In this document: piece after piece, positions 13,801 to 28,800 of the stretch | How positions within the stretch are numbered: the first letter of the stretch is position 1 | Layout: each line of letters begins with the position of its first letter | Source of the DNA: Hetaerina americana | Lineage: Eukaryota; Arthropoda; Insecta; Odonata; Calopterygidae | Reading direction: 5' to 3' | Length of the DNA: 64,000 nucleotides | NCBI GenBank assembly: GCA_022747635.1 | Contig: JAKTNV010000061.1 | Span: 372,001-436,000 of the forward strand | Notes under the pieces: generated by a model | What the model saw: the letters and a program-made list of their open reading frames with translations, nothing else | The model's database searches: none | What the model was told of the DNA's origin: nothing | Position numbers and translations under genes: made by a program

Positions 13801-16800
13801 GAAAAATATATTTGTACACTGCAATTCAAATAATCAGGAATAGTGTATTTTCTTTTATATATTTCAAAGACACTTTTGCTAGTATGTTCTCAAACTTGAT
13901 GAAATCGCTAATTACTCGTGAACCAGATTTTAACACAGTTTTTATGATTATACTTTGAATACCATTCAATGACTGCTACACAGGAATCAAATGTATAATC
14001 TATATGCATAGTTATTTACAAAATAAATTTAGGCAACAAGCGATAGCTCACATTATTGCCCCTTGTTTTTAACATGTGCTATGGCTATGACCACTTTGAC
14101 TTGGGTTGTCAAAGAAAAAAATGAACATAAACGCAAGCTAAAGCATAAATATAAATGATACAAATTTTGTGAAATTGTTCATAGTATTAGGCATCTCTCT
14201 TTTAAATCCAATGGTTTTAATGGCAATTTTGAGCTTGTTTATTTACCATTTAAAAGTTTACACTAGTAACAATTCCAGTTTACTTAAATTTTGTGCCCCA
14301 TGGATGATTTTAAAATCGATGCATAACATAAAACCATAAACACAGTAATCAACCTCAAGTTCAGTTTGGTAGATGATGATAGTGTTCACCCAGTACTAAG
14401 CTTGCCATGGTTTGATATTCACACATCAGGGTAGGGGGGCCAGAGCCTTTCCCTGGGCTAGTTATGGTTTCCCAGGGAATTTGGTACCCAAAAAGTCACA
14501 CAGCTTTGTTAGAGCTGAGGGCATCCAGAGAGACTTGCTCAAGAATCGAACCAGGGCCCTCCAGTTGGCAATCCAACACTCTACCCCTGGACTCCCACAA
14601 CATATCTTTCCAAATAGAAGCCAATCCCAGACTGAAGTGAACCCCCTAAAAATCGCCATCATATTTTAGAAAAATAATTTATGTTTTAAGATTTAGCACT
14701 GAATCATACCAAACATGATCAATCAACCTATAATATGTAATAAATTGCTTTATTACATTGTTAACATGAGACCTCGTGATAATTTTATGCATTTTGGTTT
14801 GTTTTGTTAACATAAAAGTAACTTTTCATACCCTGATTTTGTCATCCAAGACTGAGGTAGTCAGTTAATCATGCCGGCAGATTCATTTTCAGGAGTATTG
14901 CCATGGACAGTTCTATGGTTTAGAACACTTCAACCAGCCTCTCAGACTGTTACAGGGTTCGTCCGGAAAATAAGTGTACTGACTCCTGGGCTGGGCGCGC
15001 CGCTCCAGGCACGCCCGCGTGGAGCGGCGCGCCTGGAGCACCGCTCTGACGGGCTGCGATTGGAGGGGGGTATGTTAGCAAGCGACGCTGAAAAAGGCAG
15101 TCGGCTCTGAGCTGTGGTGTAGTGAGGAGCTCTGTTAACGCGAACCTCCACGCTCGACCCACGTCACGGAACGCGATGCCGAAGTTTTTGGAGCAGCGTT
15201 ATTCCATCAAATTTGCGGTAAAGCTTGGGAAATCATCTACCGAAACTGTCGGTATGATTAACCAGGCTTACGGGGAGTCAGCCATGTCCAGAAACATGAT
15301 CTTTCGGTGGCACAAGATGTTCGTGGAGGGCAGAGAAGAGGTCGACGACGAGTCTTCGAGAGGTTCCCGATGATGCCTTCGCAGGAGCGTTCCAGGAATG
15401 GGAACGCCGCTGGAACAAGTGTATCGACTCACAAGGGTCCTATTTTGAGGAATATTAGCTTGAGATATGTAAAAGTGTAATAAATTTTTTTTCCTGAGCT
15501 CAGTACACTTATTTTCCGGACGAACCCTGTATATCCGGATACATTTTTTTTTTGGAACCAATTCAAAAGCAGAAGGGCAGATGTCAAAGATGTGCAGTTT
15601 GTAGCTTCCCATTGTACCACTGTGTAGTTTCCCATTGCCACCTTGATTTTAATTCTGATTTTATTATTATTTTTTCCAGGAGTTTTCAAGGATTTCCCCA
15701 ATCTTAAAGGATGGCTCATTAACCTTATTAAATCTTGTTTGTTTCAATTGTATTTTTTAATTGTTTGTTGTTATTTTTTGTTTTGTTAATTTAATTGTAT
15801 TTTAAATTCTAACTAGGGACTTTTCATTCCAAATCAAGTTGGCAAAGCTGGCAAGGGTTTTCCAAGGCGTCGTTATATTTTTGAACCCATGTTTTACGAC
15901 ACACTTGATTGAGTAAAATAATGAATGCCATTGCTGTGTGTTATCCTCTCTTTTCATATCACTGTCATCCCACATCTGGAACTCCTACCCTGGGAATTTT
16001 TCATCGAATGCAAACAATAGCATCATAAGCGTTCTACTTTTTCAAAGCAGTTTTGCTATTACCCTTCAATCGCCTCTCATTTAATCAGCTACAAACATTG
16101 CATTAGCATCTTTCTGTTATTTTTCAAACGACTTACACAGTTTGTAGCATTCATTAAACCCAGAGAAGAAGCCTCATATACTAAATTTTTGGTATTAAAA
16201 CAGTTAAGCATCAAAACTCACGATCACAGTATTATTGAACATGATTAATTAACAAAACAAACTTTGACAGAACCTCAAAATCAACTAAAAAATATAAACA
16301 ACAGTCATCAACATAAAATGAACTGAAAGTTCTTTCAACTACATTCAACAGATTCAGGCAAGATGCAGTGGAAGTTTGTCATCTTGAGGAAAACAAATGT
16401 GCACCTTTCCACAGGTTTAAACCTGTTGAAAAGTGCAAATTTGTTTTTCTCATAACTTATTTCAACTGCAGTGAAATGTAATATTAACCTTTATTCTTTG
16501 TGATATTATGCATTGCCCAGTGAGATGGAAAGAAGTTTTTCTGAGGCTAGAATTTAAGCTGATAGGTGACTTTTTAATATTATAAATTGAAACAAAAAAC
16601 ATTTGACATCTATTTGGGCGAATATGGTAGTGTATTTGGAATTCCAATGCTTTGAGTCTTGAAAAAATACGTTTAGGGAGAGATGAAATGTCTTTCACAT
16701 CAGAACTATGCAAACTGCCATTATTCTTCTTCACCATTTAAGATGTGAAAGTCACACCCTATATTTCCAGGCAACACCAGATTTTATGCATATTAACTCT

Positions 16801-19800
16801 GCAATAGCAACGGCACACCCAACAAAACAGTGGAAGAACTCACCCCCTTCCTGTCCCAAGCCTCCATGCACCCAAGGGTCTGCATGAGGCTGAACAGCTG
16901 GTCAAAGTATGGAGGCTGCAGGAGAAGGGTGGTGGGCAGGGATTCCTTGGGGGGAGGGGGCAGTGATGATGTTGCCTCCCCTGAATACCTCCGCCCAGCC
17001 TTGCGAGGCCTTGCCACGCCCGTGGAAATGAAGACAAGCTGGAAAACATGAGCAATAGTCAACAATTAATGAACTATTAAATAAACCAAAGTTCACCAAT
17101 CACTCTTGATCTTTGATAAGAAGTTCTATCAAGAATTTACCATGCCCTCCATCCTGTAAACCGTAAATATCAGTTGATGGCAATTTTGCGACAGAAATTT
17201 ATAACCCACCTAAAAAAATTTAAACAATTACATTAACATAAAATACTGTTACTGCCATATCCTATTTATTTTATAGGGGTCTTACTGGACAGTATGATTA
17301 AGGCTATGGATGTAGAATGACCATTTAAAGTATAGAAACAGACACAGGGATTACAGTACCAACTGGCTCTTTAACTAACAAATAATTATTATAATCATCA
17401 TTAGTTTCCAATGAAAAAACTTGTCATGACATCAAGCAAATTTCTTGACTTATAATTACAACTGTTTGTACTTTTTGAAGTTACAACTTCAGAGAGAGAA
17501 GAGGTATCACTGTTACAAAACAACACTCACAATCCATGTATCACATCCATTAAATCTTCTGGTGGTAACAGAAACTTAGATCCCAAATATGAAAGTTCAG
17601 AGAGTGATTATGTTTACACTCTTCAAACAGATAGTAGATGTACAAAAAGATGCCCATACCTGCAAGTCCTTGAGTCCAACTTCATGAAGGGTCTTTTCAT
17701 CAAAATCTGTGGTGAGCTCCTGCCCTTGTGTGATCATTCGGATTGGCCCATCTTGCAGTGCGCACACCTGGGTAGTCAAGGTTCCATCAGTCGGGTTATT
17801 TTTCCTACGAGCCCTCTGCATGGACTCCCACCAATGAGTCACCTCTGCCCTCAAGTCAGCTATGTAGTCACCTGCAGTGAGCTCCAAGGTCACCTGAAAT
17901 CAAAGGAGGGTCAGTTGCTAACAATTCAGTTTTTGGCTTTCTCCAAAGTTGAGGTTCTATGCATGAGAAAGATTTCCTACAGAATAATGATCATATGAAC
18001 AGAGGATGATTCTATTAGACATTTCCTCAGTGGGATAAAAAAACTCATTTTTACAAATGGTAATTTTTGAGTATTTTGCTATGATGAGTTTTCACTAAAA
18101 AAAAACTAAATCTTGTACATCAACAACGTGAAAAAAAAAGGAATTAAAAATTTTGAACTCCGGAGAAGACTTCGGTAAATTTGGAGAAGGAATGAATTTA
18201 CATCAATTTGTATATCTTACCTTATATTACACATAGTTTTATGATATAGTAATGTTAAATCAAAAATTAACTCCTTTAATGCCAACTAGAATATGCTCTT
18301 TGACAATAATTTCCTTTCTCCATAAACATGGGGTGACTCCATTATTTTTAAGCTGCACAGATCCATTAAATTATGGAAACGAAATGTAAGATAGGCCACT
18401 AAGTGGATAGAATGTCAGCAGTTTTTACTATTCTCGCAGCAATTTAGTCCCATACCAATGGCATTAATCTGTCCAAGGGGAATGGCTACAGTTTACTTGA
18501 TCAGCACGTAACGAATGAGCAGATGGAGAGCTCTCCATTACCTTTTCCGCATTCCCCGCTGGTCTGATGAGTATTCTCAATGGGATGCCAACTCGTTCAG
18601 GCACCAGGCTTACCCCACCCTTGGTTCCTTCATCTTCAAGTTCCCATCGTCTCAGGTGATAGGCATATCTGAGAATTTGATCATCATTAATTACTTTGAT
18701 TAATTACAAACATTAATAGCCACATTGCCTTTGAGCAAAATCATATCTAGAAAGAGATGATACAGAGGTAGACCAATACACAGGAAAATATAAGAAAAAC
18801 TGCATGAGAGAAAGAATGGAGAGATTCACAGTTCAGATGATTCAGTGAAGGAATTGGTAAATAGTATTCTTATTCTGGAATTTTTTAATGCAATATTCAT
18901 GCCACCCAACCATCCCTATGGCAATATTAAAAGAATAATGACCACTTCATCACTGAAACATTTAAATGAATCCATAAATGCAAGAGCTAAATGCAAATTG
19001 ATGTCCGGACAATTTTTTGTCAACACAAGTGAAAACAATTACGCTAAATCTGAAATGCCATCCTCCATGTTCACATTCAGAACAGTCCCGGCAGTTGTGC
19101 AACCACTACACCCTCTCTTGGGTGTAGAACTGAAGTACATGAGAAATGAATTCATCCCCCCTTCACTTTCATTTGTAGAATTTTCATTCTACTGGGAAAG
19201 TAAACCATGAGAGTGAAGGCTTGCAAATCATACCTCTTTCTGAAAGTTTCCAGATGAGTCCGGAGTAAAAGCAAAGCCCTTTGAATGCAGAGGAGGCTGG
19301 CTTCTTCGTTGACATGCTTCTCCAAGTCCGCCGAAGCTGCTGCCAAGTGAGCCATGCATTGCGTCACAAATTCTCTCTCATGTTCCAGACGATGGCCAAC
19401 ATAGTACGCATTGAGATATTGGATTGCCGAGATGCTCACATCTGAAATTATAATGTGCAAAAGTAAAAAATAATACACATCTATAGAACCCACCAGTAAG
19501 AATTTAAATAGAGTAAACCATCAATTATTCATGCTAATGGATGCATGATGGAGTATGGATAATCGAAAAACATGGATAACAGAAAAACACAGATAACCTA
19601 AATACACGGAAAATATGGCCGTGATATAAACGGAGACCTTACTTTTTCATTCCTTTAGATTATTTCCAGTTTTTATCAAAGGAAAGGACAATTCCTTTCG
19701 ATTTTACAAACATTTACAGGTGGAATTATGGTTTTACAAGAACAGAACTATGTGATCAAGTAAACAGCAGATCGTATTTTCCTCAGGAAGATAAGCAAAT

Positions 19801-22800
19801 CACATAGCCAGGAAAAACAAATGACTGGCAAAGGACAGAAATTGACAAAGGATCGCTGAGATGGATTCATATTTGTCATATAATACCGACTGAAATAATG
19901 CAATGTACATAAGTAATTAATTGATGACTTCTTCATTGCATAGTAAAGCATTAGTGAATTTGCTCACCTCAAAGGAGAATATGGAATTCTGAGGGATAAT
20001 GAATGTGAGGGAAACTATGGATAGTACAAAAATGTTTAAATTAAGACAAAATACTGTTGACACCTTTTGAATTAGTCAAGTTGAAAAATTTTAGAAAAGC
20101 TCATGCATTTGAAAGTATTTTTTTTAAAGTGCATCAAGGATTAAGAGCATTTAACAATCTTTATGATTGTAACTTTATTAAAATTTTGAGATGCTGGGAA
20201 GAGAGAACAGCACGGTTAATCTGCAAAATGGATAATCCAAATACAAGCTGCCACTACCCCGCCAAAATTGCTGCCTCTACCCCGGATTCACCCGATCTGG
20301 CTCCCTGTGACTTTTACTTATTCCCTAACATGAAGAAATGGCTTGTGCAAAAATTTTTTAGCTCAAACGAGGAAGTTATAGCCGAGGCAGAGGCATATTT
20401 TGGAGAGTTCAAAAAATCCTATTTTTTGGAGGGGTTAAAAAAATGGCCGGAACGTTGGGAGAAGTGTATCTTTCTAAAAGGGCATATGTTGAAAAATAAA
20501 ATAAATGAAAGATGGTTTCTCCATTTCTAACATGGGTACTTATTGAACCGCCCTCGTAACTTCATTGGCAAACATTGACTAAATCATAATACATTTTTTG
20601 TTCAAAAGAATATTTATGTTTTCACTTAATCATTTCATATTTCACTGATGAGGTGTTAGTTCATCGTCATACAGTGATGGTTTATACTGAACCAAGTCTA
20701 TGAATGGATTTGGTTCACTGTGGTTCATCATGAAATAATTTGAGACATTAAGTTATTGGCATGGACCAAATTACATGATTCCAATCATTGAAAATCTCAC
20801 CCGAACTCCAGGGTAATACTATATCACCACTTTCAAAAATCTTAAACCAAACAGTTCAAATTACCGCAGATAGATATTCTGTTTATTTAAGCCAATGAAG
20901 TTATCTATCTAAAACAACCAAAATGCATAATAATAAAACTAAGTCGTGAAATTTTCTAAATAACTATGGAAGCCCATGCAAATCCTTTATAAATGCATTT
21001 GGAAAAAACACTCGGAAAATCTAACATAAAAATTCAAATGGCAGGAACAATGAAAATGAAATGATGTACTATCAGGGTTTGACATGTGTTGGAATAATAA
21101 GAAGTTGACGTACCCTAAAAAACTTTTTGCAGAGAGGAAGAAAGTACAAATTCCAATAGTGCATATCAGCAGTTTTATTGCATATATCTACTATGGGAAA
21201 TATTCGTGTGTACTATCGAAAACAAAAGATGCTCAAGGGGAACAAACTCAACTGTAACATGAATGGGGATGACAGATAATTGCATTGAAGGCATCACCCG
21301 CAGTGCATTTTAATGTCAGACATCATCATTCAGTCTTCAAGGCTACCTCGGCACTCATTCCCGGGAAAAGGAACAACGCCAGGTCCCTGAGACTATGTGA
21401 TAGTTTTTCTGGACGCATGGTAATCTGTCATATCTGATTGGAAAAACAAAGAGGGAGCTTACCAGTGCTGTCTGCTCTGAGGGCTATCTTCCACATGTGA
21501 TCCATGCCCATCCCATCCTCGTCCCCATTTGAGCCATCCTCGGAGACAATCTCGTCCGAGTCCTCCTGGGTGGATGCACCACCACCACTGCCCCCTCGCA
21601 CTCCCCTTTTGCCACTGGGACGTGCCAGGTCACACAGCCTTTGGAAGAGCCCCAGGGCTGTCATGCCCATTGACTCGGGCCTCAGCATTGGCAGCTTCCT
21701 CAGATACAGGTGCTCGAGAGTTTGCGGACCAAGGGCATGGTGGGCTCGCTCCGTGGCATCCCGCCCTCCCCAACGGCACTGTGCCAAAAACCATGTGAAA
21801 AGGTCATCCGAGCAGCGCTGATCACTTGCCAGGCAGTCCCATAGCACGTCAACCTGTTCCACACTCAGCCTGAAGTGAGACAGAAGAAGTTGAGGCAAGT
21901 TAGACTTCACAGTGAGTGAAATGGAATATGTCGTCATCATCATGAGAAATTAATTAACTTAGCATTTCAACCCAGTCCATCCTCCAATCAAAATCATGCA
22001 TGAACTCAGCCATTATTCTAGTTGTCATCAATTATTAACACACTTCTGAGTCTCTCTGTGTGAAATCTTGATAATTAAACAGTCATTCCTGAAGCACTGG
22101 AGATATCATCATAATTCATATTGAAGTATATTCAAGCTTGCAATGACATTATCAAGGCAGAGAAACTAATTTTTCAATTTAGATTTTCCTAAGTTGATAC
22201 CCCACAAATATCGTCTACTTTCCAAATCACATCACATTTTTTAATTTACTTTGCATTTTTCATATCTTTTGTTCACAGCCAGCCCTTCCCTTTAAACATA
22301 TGCTTCCTAAATCCTTATCATTTAAATTCATAACCTCATCATTCTTCACTACCATAGTACCTCCATGCCAATCTCATTACCGTTTGACTGTTAACCCAAA
22401 ATGACCTCTAATTGGAGGTACTGGGAGTCATAAATGTGGGAGCTACACAACAGTAGTCACTACGGAGAAAGGCATCATTCTCAGGTGTAATTTTTAATAA
22501 ATCTGATTGGCCCATCAGGAATATTTACAAACTTTCACATGAAACTTCCCTTCAGCAATGATGCCCTCAGTTCATAACCTAGTGCTGTCAACATAACCCA
22601 CCTGAAATCATCTGCAGATCCAACGGCTGAATAGATGGAAGTGAGGAACTGTAGTCTCACTTGAACTTCAGTCTGGTGCGTGTACAAGTTGATCTTTGAG
22701 CCTTCGGCCATGTACACAGTGAGGTTATTGAAAAAATGTGACATCATGCTATGCTCCTGATCGGCCCACACAGTGATCCTATGGGTATCCATTCCTCTGA

Positions 22801-25800
22801 ACTGTTGGAACGATGCAAACAACTTTGGCAAGAGCCTCAATGACACCACAACTGACCTGCAATCAAGGCAATGTACATTTATTAGCAAATATCATAACGT
22901 CACACATGGGAATGCACTCAACATATAATATTACCATAATTTCATTCAGAGTGAATTCTATTGCATCGTTTCCCAGTCAACGACAAAGTTAGATTACAAA
23001 CAAATCAACAAATTTTTAATTGCAATTATGTAGCACAGTAGACCTATGGCAATGCCATATTCACTCAAAAGGAAGACGAGATTTTTTTCCACAAAAAAGC
23101 AGTAGATAAAACTGAGGTCACCTTGGATTCACAGGTGAAACGTACATCTAAAGCTGAGAAGGTCATATCTCACGTCACATGTCCTACCTATACAAAAGCT
23201 TCATAATGTATGTAGTCGCGCATCATAATTAGTTATTCACAACAATGCATCAAAATGTATGGTCTAATGTCATTATATTGCTTCTAGCTCAGACCAATAG
23301 CTCCACTTCAGTGACAACGGTGGAAGGGTATCAGTATTTCTCAGATTTTCCGGATGGGTGAACTATCTCTATCTCTAGATATGACAGAGATTCAGGGTAT
23401 CTTCCCAAAATATAAATTAAATAATTCATGGTACTTAAAGCTATTTTTAAGGTAAACATATTATTCCAAATATTCCCATTTTTTAAAAGCTTTCAACAGG
23501 TGTCAATTTTTCAATGAGCATCAACTTACTGATTCTTGGCAAGATTCTCCAAACAGCCTTCAATGAACTTCATCCGAATAACTCTCTCCGTGTTGAAGCA
23601 GAGTAGATTGTATAAAGCCTTTTCAGCTTCCAGAGCAAGGCCTTCACCTAAATGCACCTAATTAATTAAAGTATTTAAATGAAAATGTGACAAATTCAAA
23701 ACATTCCCACTAAATTAGACAAAGAACAGAGGACAAAAACAATAAATCAGTGAAATATTAATATAACAAGGGCACACAATCCCCTAGATAAAGCTTGTGA
23801 TATTTTATTATTTTTTTAAATGATAAGATAATATGAAGTTTATAGCCCACATTTTAAAGTTTTTTTTTATAGATTTCACAATTGTTATTTAATTAAAGCA
23901 ATATATCACTCAAATTTGATATTCTTTAAAGAGAATTATAAAAGGATCCCCAGGAGAGAACTTACAATTTTATCATCTTGCAGGAGGTCCCAGATGAGTG
24001 TGCTGCCAGGTAGACAGACATCCTCGGGTCGGAAATTTGAGAAGAGACCCCGTGGGACAATGTTTCCATGATGATGGTGTTCTACCCCAATGCCTGCGGG
24101 CAGTTGAGAGCATAAGTGTGGCTGATAGGATGCCACACTCACTGGGTGAGCCATGTGTGACCCTATATGGACCTGCATCAAAAGAATAAAACAGCAAAGC
24201 ATTATAAATAAGTTCAGCCAGCAGAGCTCAAATTTAAATGAGCAGTCAAATATCTATAAGACACCCTAACAGTCTCAAATCTGTTTCACATGAGGTATTA
24301 CCTTACTCATGATCAAGCAATGTGATTACGTAGCAGTTAAACAACAATAGCCCGGGAAGAGTGGAATAACGTAAATTCTCCGTTATCCGTGAGCTAATGG
24401 ATGTATGGATGAACCACAGATATCAGAATAACACAGAAAACTAAAACACGTGGAAAATATGGTCGTGACACATACAGATATTATTGTAAACACACCTTTT
24501 TCAATTCATGTGATTAATTAGTGTTTTACAGCAATGGAAAGTAATTTTTTTCCATTTTCAGCCATTTAATATGGATGGAATTATAGATATACAAGAACAC
24601 AGCACTATCTGATTAAGAGAATAGCAGAACATATTTTCCTCAGAAAGTTCCTCCAATCATATAACAAGGAAAAAACTAATGACTGGCAAAGAACAATTTC
24701 TTTGAAGGATCACAAGCACAAATTCATATTATTGGTTGCATAGTAAAGTTATGTATTTGCTCGCCTTATAAGAGAATATAGGATTCTCAGAGGTAATGAG
24801 TGCAAGGGAAACGATAATGGGCAAGTATGGAATAGTTTTAAAATGTTTCAGTTAAAAAATTAAATAATATTGACAACTTTTGACTTTGTAAAATTAAAAA
24901 CTTTTAAGAATGCTGAGGTATTTCAAACTTGTATATTTTCAAAAGTATTTCAAAACCTTAAAAGCATTTCATTGTCATAGGATTGTCAACCATATTAAAA
25001 TTTTAAGGTGCTACAAAGAGAGAAGAGTAAGGGTAATTTGCAAACAGATAATTCACACCATGATAATCGAGAATTTACTGCACTTTCAGGCAAACCTATT
25101 TTAACTCTTAACCATTGTAATTCAAAAATGAAAACACCTTATTGTTGATCACCGATTACTACTTCATTTCATTTAATATTTTTCCAAAAGGGTTATTTCA
25201 TTATTTTTTCAAAATTTGCATGCATTTTTATGCTACATAATAGTGCTGTAATAATAATTCCTAAACAAAAAATGACCTCAGCTTCCTAGTAAATTAAGCA
25301 TACAATAAAACATTCACTACCATTTTTGGAAAATATTATCTGTTTATGAATTGATCAATATTAAACCAAAACATGAATTTTGTATTAAAAAACCAATGAT
25401 CAAATACGTCAATTTACCACTCCTTTAATTTAGCAGAAATAGTTAAAGACATTAGAAAAACACGGTATATTACATGACTGATGAACTCAAGCCCTAAAAA
25501 TACTTCTTTGAAACTACATGGCCTATGATCAAACAAAGTTTTATATCATTCTGCATGAAGCATATATATTTCTGTAAGTTTATGTATTTCCTCGAGTTCA
25601 GAGAAATACATGACTTTGGCCAGGCTTGCCCTTAAGAAAAGGCCACTCCAAAAATAAACTTTCCTTATGCCCAGAATCACCACTTTTCAAATAGGAACTT
25701 TGTGTAACTGCTGATTCAACATCGCCAATTTGAACAATTTAATGTTTAAAGGAAAGTATTTCCCACAAAAATACATACCCTGGCTCGAGCAGCCAGTTGG

Positions 25801-28800
25801 ACTAGTTCATCTTCACAGCCTGATTCCTCACCATCAAAATCAGCCATGTTTTTCTCAGACTTATTACTCATTCGAGACGAATAGCTGCCTTCTTCTTCAG
25901 ACATTGCTTCTTCCATCACCTCACTAATGAATGAAAACACAGAAAAACAAATCAGGGAATGAAATCATTAGCCAATTAATGAACACTCATACACTTAATT
26001 CAGAGTCCTGCTCATCTTACACTAGTACACTTATACAGCTAGTCTTATACTGGCTCACTGATCAGCTTTTGAAAACATATGGATTCAATATCATATTGGC
26101 TAAAATGTTCCATACTCAATAGATCAGCTAAAATAATTTCACAGCAGTCAATGGCATTTCTTAATTACCTAATTAAATGTATATTGTTCTTTGAAAGGGT
26201 TAATATCAAAGTTCTCTATTTCTTCTCAAAGATCAGTTATGGAATAATTTTCCAGGGTATCTCCAGTCATAGCAACCATATTTTCAAGCTACAAAAAAGA
26301 GTTATCATGATAATTGCATCAATTAGTGTGCAAACCTCCTGTAAACCATAATACTTAAAACAAAAAGGTTCTCACTCTCCTCTACACATCAATTTAAGAA
26401 ACTGCAGTATTTACGGAAAAAAAATCCAAATTGATTACATTTGAATAACCAGGAACAGCCGTTAATTTAAACCAAAATAAAAATAACCATCACAGAGAAA
26501 ATTTTTAGTTCTCACCTAAAATATTCCCTACCAAACTTTAACTCAAATATTTAAAAAACACCTTATCATTTCAAATTATTAAAAACATAAAGGAAATTTA
26601 AAACTTAAGTAAAAACATAACTACAAAAAAATCCATATTATTTGACTGGTGAATGCTTAAGTAGATTGTAATTTCTAGTTTTTCATCTTTGTAAAAATTA
26701 CATTCAATGAAAGTATTGTTCATTATGCTGTTTCACCCTACACTGTGTGATATTTTATGTATATTTTTTCTGTTAATTTGCATTTTGACCTACCTTATGT
26801 CCATATCTAGACCTATGGCATCACTTAAGTTTTATTCTATTCTCCAATCATTCCACAATGCTAGATATCATGACGAAATCTTTTATTCAATACCAAATGT
26901 AACATGTAGCCAATGTAATGAGTGTTGTAAGCGTTAACTTAGCCCTAATTAACGTCGACTACTGTGCTGGATCCCCTCCACACCACATTCAGGAAACACA
27001 CCTGATGACCACATTTGGGACCTGTTGATCGAGTTCAAGACTGCTCATCTCCACTTGCATCTTGGCGGCATCACCAGCGCAGGCATCTTCCACCTGAGAG
27101 CTGCCAGCAACCTCGTCAATGACAACGGCATTGCCACTTGATTCAGCCGAGCTGCTGCTCTCCCCTCCACCAGCCTCCTCCGACTCCCCCTCCACCCTCC
27201 CTCGCTTCCTCTCCTTTTCCAGGAAACCTCCACCTATTGCACCACTACCGGTAGTTCCTGCAAGTACAAGAGGAGAGCATGATTTCACACCACCTAAGAG
27301 CACAGCCCAGCCTATGAACTCTTCAATGGAGGGATGAATCTGGAAGATTCGCCATGATGCACCTAAATCAAGATTAGCATGCCCAACATTCCTACTTTCC
27401 ATCACAATTTTTGGTGCTGTAACGTTACTGTTACAAATTAACAAACAAATACATATAAATTACTACTTGTAAAATAAATACCACATTTCTTCATGTGTAA
27501 GTTGGACCGAGAATAATTTGAAGATTATCTTTCAGCCAAAAACAAACTTTAACCTAGGTTGAACACAAGAACTAATTTAATTTTTAGCTCAAATAAGTTC
27601 AATTGATTTTTTGTAGCTAAAATGTTTCACAAATAAAATAATCATCTGAATTATCTCCTCAGCATTCAATTCATTCAGACAAGCATAAATACTGACTCAT
27701 TAAGGAGTTGACTGTTATTATCATCCCTTGGACATATAATGCATAAATCAGGTGTAATCAATCCTTTTAATTCTACATTGAATGCTGTCCTGATAATTGT
27801 TAAGAAAACAACAAAAATCCATTAATATCAACAAAAATATGCCTTGGGATAATTAATCCAAGTGATTTTCTCGAAGAGCAAGTGATACTTTCACATTCAA
27901 AATTTAGCATTAAGATATACATAATAATAACTAAAATAATGCATAAAAGCATTTCTGTTAAGTTTGGCCCCCTATGCATTAGATACATGAACCACTGGGA
28001 AAGAACAAAGTGAAATGGAGCCCTTGGCACATGGTGATGGAGGTGAGGGCTGAAATTCAACCGAAAGTTAAAATGAGAAACAAACAACCTTACAGAATAG
28101 TAGAAAAGGAAAAGATAACATAGAGCAATCCATAGAAGTCCGATGCATTGGGCACTCTTTAAAACAAAATGGATTTCTCATGAACAATTAAGAGAGAAAA
28201 ATAAAGGAGACCTCACAATGGATATCAGGGCAAGAATGTAGACCAAATAACAAGGAATGTGAAAATGAAGAATAGTTGAATGTACTAAATTAAAGTACCC
28301 TTCTATTTTTACGGAAATATTTTCCAAATTTATTTTCACTCACAAAATTCCCTCTCTACAATAAGAAACAATGTGCTCCTTGAATACTTACGGGTATACG
28401 AGATATACTATCTGAGATCATAGAGCAAATTATTAAAGCAATAATAACATAAAACACAAATATTAAGGTGATAATGACTTAAATATTAATGCAGTTTATG
28501 AATAGCAATACACACAGCTCATTTGCCCTAATGTTAAAGATTAATAATTGCTTTCACTTCCAAGATTTTTGACAGAATTGACCATCACATATTTACTCTC
28601 TTCTCTATCTAATGTCTGAAAACTGGGGAAAAATAATGTGGAATATAATGCGAGTGAATGTATCAAGAGAACTAAAAATTTATATGAATGAATACGTAGG
28701 GATGAGGTCAGTTAATCTTCAGATTGAAAGTCTGTAGATAAATAACTAGAAAAAAATTTCAAATATCTTTGCATCAGACATCAAAAACTTCTATTTCAAT

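Larger units (their letters stand above)
14780..16540. repeat. Old dispersed repeat, copy 2 (interrupted by mariner)
   Basis: It matches 5960-6720 in the same orientation over several blocks: GTAACTTTTCATACCCTGAT versus GTAACTTTTTATATCCTGAT, GTTTCCCATTGCCACCTTGA versus GTTTCCCATTGCCACTTTGA, and GAGTAAAATAATGAATGCCA versus GAGTAAAATAGTGAATGCCA. The mariner inserted at 14951 splits it. No coding content was recognised. Confidence 0.7.
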
